NCBI GenBank assembly: GCA_002021875.1
Contig: CP018627.1
Span: forward strand, 1,116,001-1,180,000
DNA length: 64,000 bases
Direction: 5' to 3'
Source of the DNA: Streptomyces hygroscopicus
GTDB taxonomy: Bacteria; Actinomycetota; Actinomycetes; Streptomycetales; Streptomycetaceae
Made by a program: the position numbers and the translations under genes. Positions 61,878-64,000 of this stretch are shown piece by piece. Under the pieces are notes generated by a model that had not been told where the DNA came from, searched no databases, and was given only the letters and a program-made list of their open reading frames with translations. Each line of letters starts with the position of its first letter. Position 1 is the first letter of the stretch.

Positions 61878-62312
61878 TTACGGCACGATTTCCTCCTTGA
61901 CCACAATGTGGCCGGAGTCCGGGTCGAGCACGCCGCCGAGCCGGGCGTACGCCCCGTCGGTCAGGTCGAGGCACTTGGGCACCGACGGGGTCCACGCGAA
62001 GGTGCCGCGGTCGTTGACGCGCACGATCAGCGACGCGTTGTTCGCGACGTTGGTGACCTTCACCCTGGTCCCGAACGGCAGCTGCGGATCGCGGCTCAGA
62101 GAAGTCGCCGCGGTGTCCGCGTTGTTGTCGAAGAGTTCGCCGCTGGCGGTGTAGGCGCCGGGGGGTATGTAGCCGTAGTGCGTCGCCCAGCAGTTCTCAC
62201 CGGCCGGCGGGGTGTCGCTGGTCGCGGCGGTGCTCGCCGGGGCGGCACCCAGCACGGCGGTCAGTGCGACGGCGGCTGCCGCCACTCGGCCGATCAGCGT
62301 TCCCTTGCGCAT
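61878..62312 (-). CDS. Secreted RlpA-like double-psi beta-barrel protein
   Basis: 144 aa with signal peptide (AAPASTA, residue ~30). The mature part has the RlpA/expansin-like barrel: ENCWATHYGYIPPGAYTASG, QLPFGTRVKVTNVANNASLI, VRVNDRG and LDLTDGAYARLGGV. The conserved Asp of VNDRG is present. In this superfamily such barrels cleave or loosen wall polymers. Here, with GH128 and thaumatin-like neighbours, it may act on foreign or own cell wall. Confidence 0.88.
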   Translation of the reverse strand: MRKGTLIGRVAAAAVALTAVLGAAPASTAATSDTPPAGENCWATHYGYIPPGAYTASGELFDNNADTAATSLSRDPQLPFGTRVKVTNVANNASLIVRVNDRGTFAWTPSVPKCLDLTDGAYARLGGVLDPDSGHIVVKEEIVP

Positions 62313-62370
62313 GGCGGAGAACCTCACTTCGGGTTGTCGTGGTGTGGTGTGAGCGCGGGTGGACCGTTCG

Positions 62371-63204
62371 TCAGCCGGCCGCGCGGTAGGCGACGCCCGC
62401 CTGGTTGGGCGTCGCGCCGTTGTAGAGACCGGTGCCGCCACGATCGGCGGACAGCGTGAACCACGCGTACCGCTCGACGAAGGACAGCCCCTGGAGCATG
62501 GCGGTGGACTTGGTCACGAAGGCGGCCTGCTGGTCCGGGGTCGGATACCTCGGTGTACCGGTCGAGAAGTCGATCAGCGCGTATTCGGTGAGCCAGATCG
62601 GCTTCTGGTAGCGGTCGTATGTGGCCTGGAGATAGCTCCGCAGCTGGTCGGTCGCGCGGGTGGGGTCGAAGTCCGCGCCGTACCAGTGCAGCGGGATGAA
62701 GTCGACCGTGTGGCCGCGGTCGGCGGCGCCCTTCATGAAGCGGTCGAGCCAGCCGCCGGCGACGTCGCCGCCGTAGGCCACGGCGGGGGCACCGAGCCGC
62801 ATACCGGTCGACTGCAGCCGGGGCCACAGGTCGAGGGCCTGCTCCACGGTCATGTTCGCCTGGCCGGCCATGTCCGGCTCATTGAATCCGAGCAGGGTCG
62901 TGCCCTCGCTTTTCGCCCGGTCCAGCTCCGCGTCGGTCACCGAGCCCGGACCCCAGATCATGGGCACGAACTCGACACCGGCCGGGGCGTTGATCTGTTC
63001 CCGGCCGGAGGCCCAGGTGTAGAACCAGCCGACCTTGGCGTCGGACATCGCGGCGGTGACCCCGTTGAAGTTCCAGGCGCTGACGCCCTTCTTCTGCGCC
63101 GCGGCGGTGGCCGCGCCGGTGGCGCCCGCCTGACTGCCCGCGGTCAGCAGGGTCAGCACCGCCAGCAGTACGGCCAGAACGCGTATCCCGCGCATCCTGT
63201 GCAC
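62371..63204 (-). CDS. Secreted glycoside hydrolase family 128 (beta-1,3-glucanase) protein
   Basis: 277 aa from GTG 63204 after GGGAGAG; signal peptide to about residue 30. A TIM barrel of the Glyco_hydro_cc type: KKGVSAWNFNGVTAAMSDAK, GWFYTWASG, acid/base Glu in LLGFNEPDMAGQANM, HWYGADFDPTRATDQLRSYL and nucleophile Glu in IWLTEYALIDF. GH128 members cleave beta-1,3-glucan, common in fungal walls. Same orientation and similar signals link it to the flanking RlpA-like and thaumatin-like genes. Confidence 0.9.
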   Translation of the reverse strand: MHRMRGIRVLAVLLAVLTLLTAGSQAGATGAATAAAQKKGVSAWNFNGVTAAMSDAKVGWFYTWASGREQINAPAGVEFVPMIWGPGSVTDAELDRAKSEGTTLLGFNEPDMAGQANMTVEQALDLWPRLQSTGMRLGAPAVAYGGDVAGGWLDRFMKGAADRGHTVDFIPLHWYGADFDPTRATDQLRSYLQATYDRYQKPIWLTEYALIDFSTGTPRYPTPDQQAAFVTKSTAMLQGLSFVERYAWFTLSADRGGTGLYNGATPNQAGVAYRAAG

Positions 63205-63256
63205 GTCGTCTCTCCCTTGCTCATCCGGTCTTGGGGTGAAGCGGCGGACCGGCCGG

Positions 63257-64000
63257 TCAGGCGGCGCTGTGGAAGGTGACGGTGAAACCGCTGCACTGGG
63301 CGCACTGCTGCATCACCTGGTTGCCCGGCTCCTGGTCCTGCTTGGACCAGCCGTAAGCCTTGGGGCAATGGGCGGCGATCATGTCGCTGTAGGGCGTCTT
63401 GGCGTCCCGGTTGGGGCTGGTGCACAGCATCGGTTTGCCGTCCGGCCAGCGCGTCAGATTGTCGGGGGGACACAGCGGGAGCAGGTTCTCCGAGCAGCCC
63501 ATGGTGCCGCATCCTCCGCCGCCCGTGACGTTCTTCGGGGCGATGGTGACCGGCTGCGAGAAGGCGTTGACGTAACTGACATTGTACCAGGGAGCGAGCG
63601 TGTCCTCGGTGTCGAAGTTGAACTCCGCGAGGCTGGTGGGCTGTTCGCTCCGCTCACAGTGGTCGGCGAATGCGCCGCAGTCCCCCACCAGGCAGTGGAA
63701 GGTGCTGCCCGATGTCCCGGTGCACCCTTGACGGGCGAAGAACTTGCCACGCCAGTGGCCGGGTTCCGCCGTTTCGGGAATCGTCACCGTGCCGGACTGT
63801 CCGGGCTCCAGGATGGGCAACGTGGCGAACGGCTTGGATCCGTCGTTGTTGACATCACTGCCGATCCATACGGTCTTCCCGGTGTCGTTGACGAACGTGA
63901 CCGTGTGGTCGACCGCCGAGGCTACGGCCGGTGCGGCGCGGGACGGCAGGTCCCCGCCGGTGCCGGGGGTGGCGGCCGCGCTGGTCCCGGATTGGGGGCT
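63257..64000 (-). CDS. Thaumatin-like family protein, 5' part cut by window edge
   Basis: The frame is open to the right edge. It reads into HTVTFVNDTGKTVWIGSDVN, then EPGQSGTVTIPETAEPGHWR, a GKFFARQGCTGTSG loop, the acidic-cleft-like EFNFDTEDTLAPWYNVSYVN and a Cys-rich tail (LPLCPPDNL, MLCTSP, AAHCPKAYGWSKQDQE, QQCAQCSG). This is the disulphide-rich thaumatin/PR-5 fold, which binds or cleaves beta-1,3-glucan. The signal peptide is presumably beyond the edge. Confidence 0.85.
   Translation of the reverse strand, partial: SPQSGTSAAATPGTGGDLPSRAAPAVASAVDHTVTFVNDTGKTVWIGSDVNNDGSKPFATLPILEPGQSGTVTIPETAEPGHWRGKFFARQGCTGTSGSTFHCLVGDCGAFADHCERSEQPTSLAEFNFDTEDTLAPWYNVSYVNAFSQPVTIAPKNVTGGGGCGTMGCSENLLPLCPPDNLTRWPDGKPMLCTSPNRDAKTPYSDMIAAHCPKAYGWSKQDQEPGNQVMQQCAQCSGFTVTFHSAA

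Noticed and set aside
1..64000. CRISPR arrays, tRNA or rRNA genes, insertion sequences, integrases, att sites
   Set aside because: None seen by eye: no regular spaced repeats of CRISPR type, no transposase or recombinase motifs, and no recognisable tRNA or rRNA.

Overview
The window is about 72% GC, and its genes show strong third-position G/C bias. Start codons often overlap the preceding stop (ATGA or GTGA). Exported proteins carry Tat and lipoprotein signals, and two-component, LacI, ROK, TetR, GntR and LysR regulators are dense. This points to a Streptomyces or close relative, probably an accessory part of the chromosome. I saw no rRNA, tRNA, CRISPR array, transposase or phage gene.

Layout. 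(1) 1-4.4 kb: a partial GPP34-like protein, a LuxR-type regulator with a kinase-like ATPase domain, a quinone-oxidoreductase-like enzyme, and the end of a two-gene secreted operon. (2) 2.9-5.6 kb: that operon, a GH64 beta-1,3-glucanase and a GH76 alpha-1,6-mannanase, with a DasR-type (dre-like) site upstream; it looks aimed at fungal cell walls. (3) 5.8-10.3 kb: a tiny repeat protein, a TetR regulator, and a GntR / RraA-type aldolase / PrpF-type tautomerase / CitG-like operon resembling the lower end of a gallate or protocatechuate meta-cleavage pathway. (4) 10.5-18.9 kb: a PL8 lyase, an APC permease, a polysaccharide-deacetylase-like protein, DoxX, an alpha/beta hydrolase, a hypothetical protein and an NPP1-type necrosis-inducing protein. 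(5) 19.1-27.0 kb: a decayed formylglycine-generating-enzyme (FGE) remnant, then a ROK regulator, a sulfonate/sulfate-ester-type ABC importer, a Cys-type sulfatase and a GH43 enzyme in one run. (6) 27.4-33.7 kb: a GH2 enzyme with a carbohydrate ABC importer and a LacI regulator, with a perfect LacI-type operator ahead of GH2.

(7) 33.9-44.5 kb is the most unusual part. A promoter and a long structured leader precede a 19-codon ORF with a perfect extended Shine-Dalgarno sequence. A 13-bp perfect hairpin follows, and then a coupled run of nine genes: a HEAT-like/FGE-fold protein without the FGE cysteine pair, a class II aldolase fold, a luciferase-like flavin enzyme, a stand-alone condensation domain, an adenylation-carrier didomain lacking the usual alpha-amine-binding Asp, a PLP aminotransferase, a PNPOx-like flavoprotein, an MFS exporter and a methyltransferase. 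I read it as an uncharacterised natural-product pathway that may use a tiny peptide as substrate or scaffold.

(8) 44.5-47.7 kb: a sugar dehydrogenase/isomerase pair and a LacI regulator sharing three operators. (9) 47.9-54.0 kb: a TetX-like monooxygenase with TetR, a nucleosidase-TPR protein, and a DJ-1/PfpI protein with LysR. (10) 54.0-61.7 kb: a NarL/sensor-kinase pair, an orphan FtsX-like permease, and a Ser/Thr kinase with an FHA partner. (11) 61.9-64.0 kb: secreted RlpA-like, GH128 and thaumatin-like proteins, again fitting contact with fungal or plant walls.
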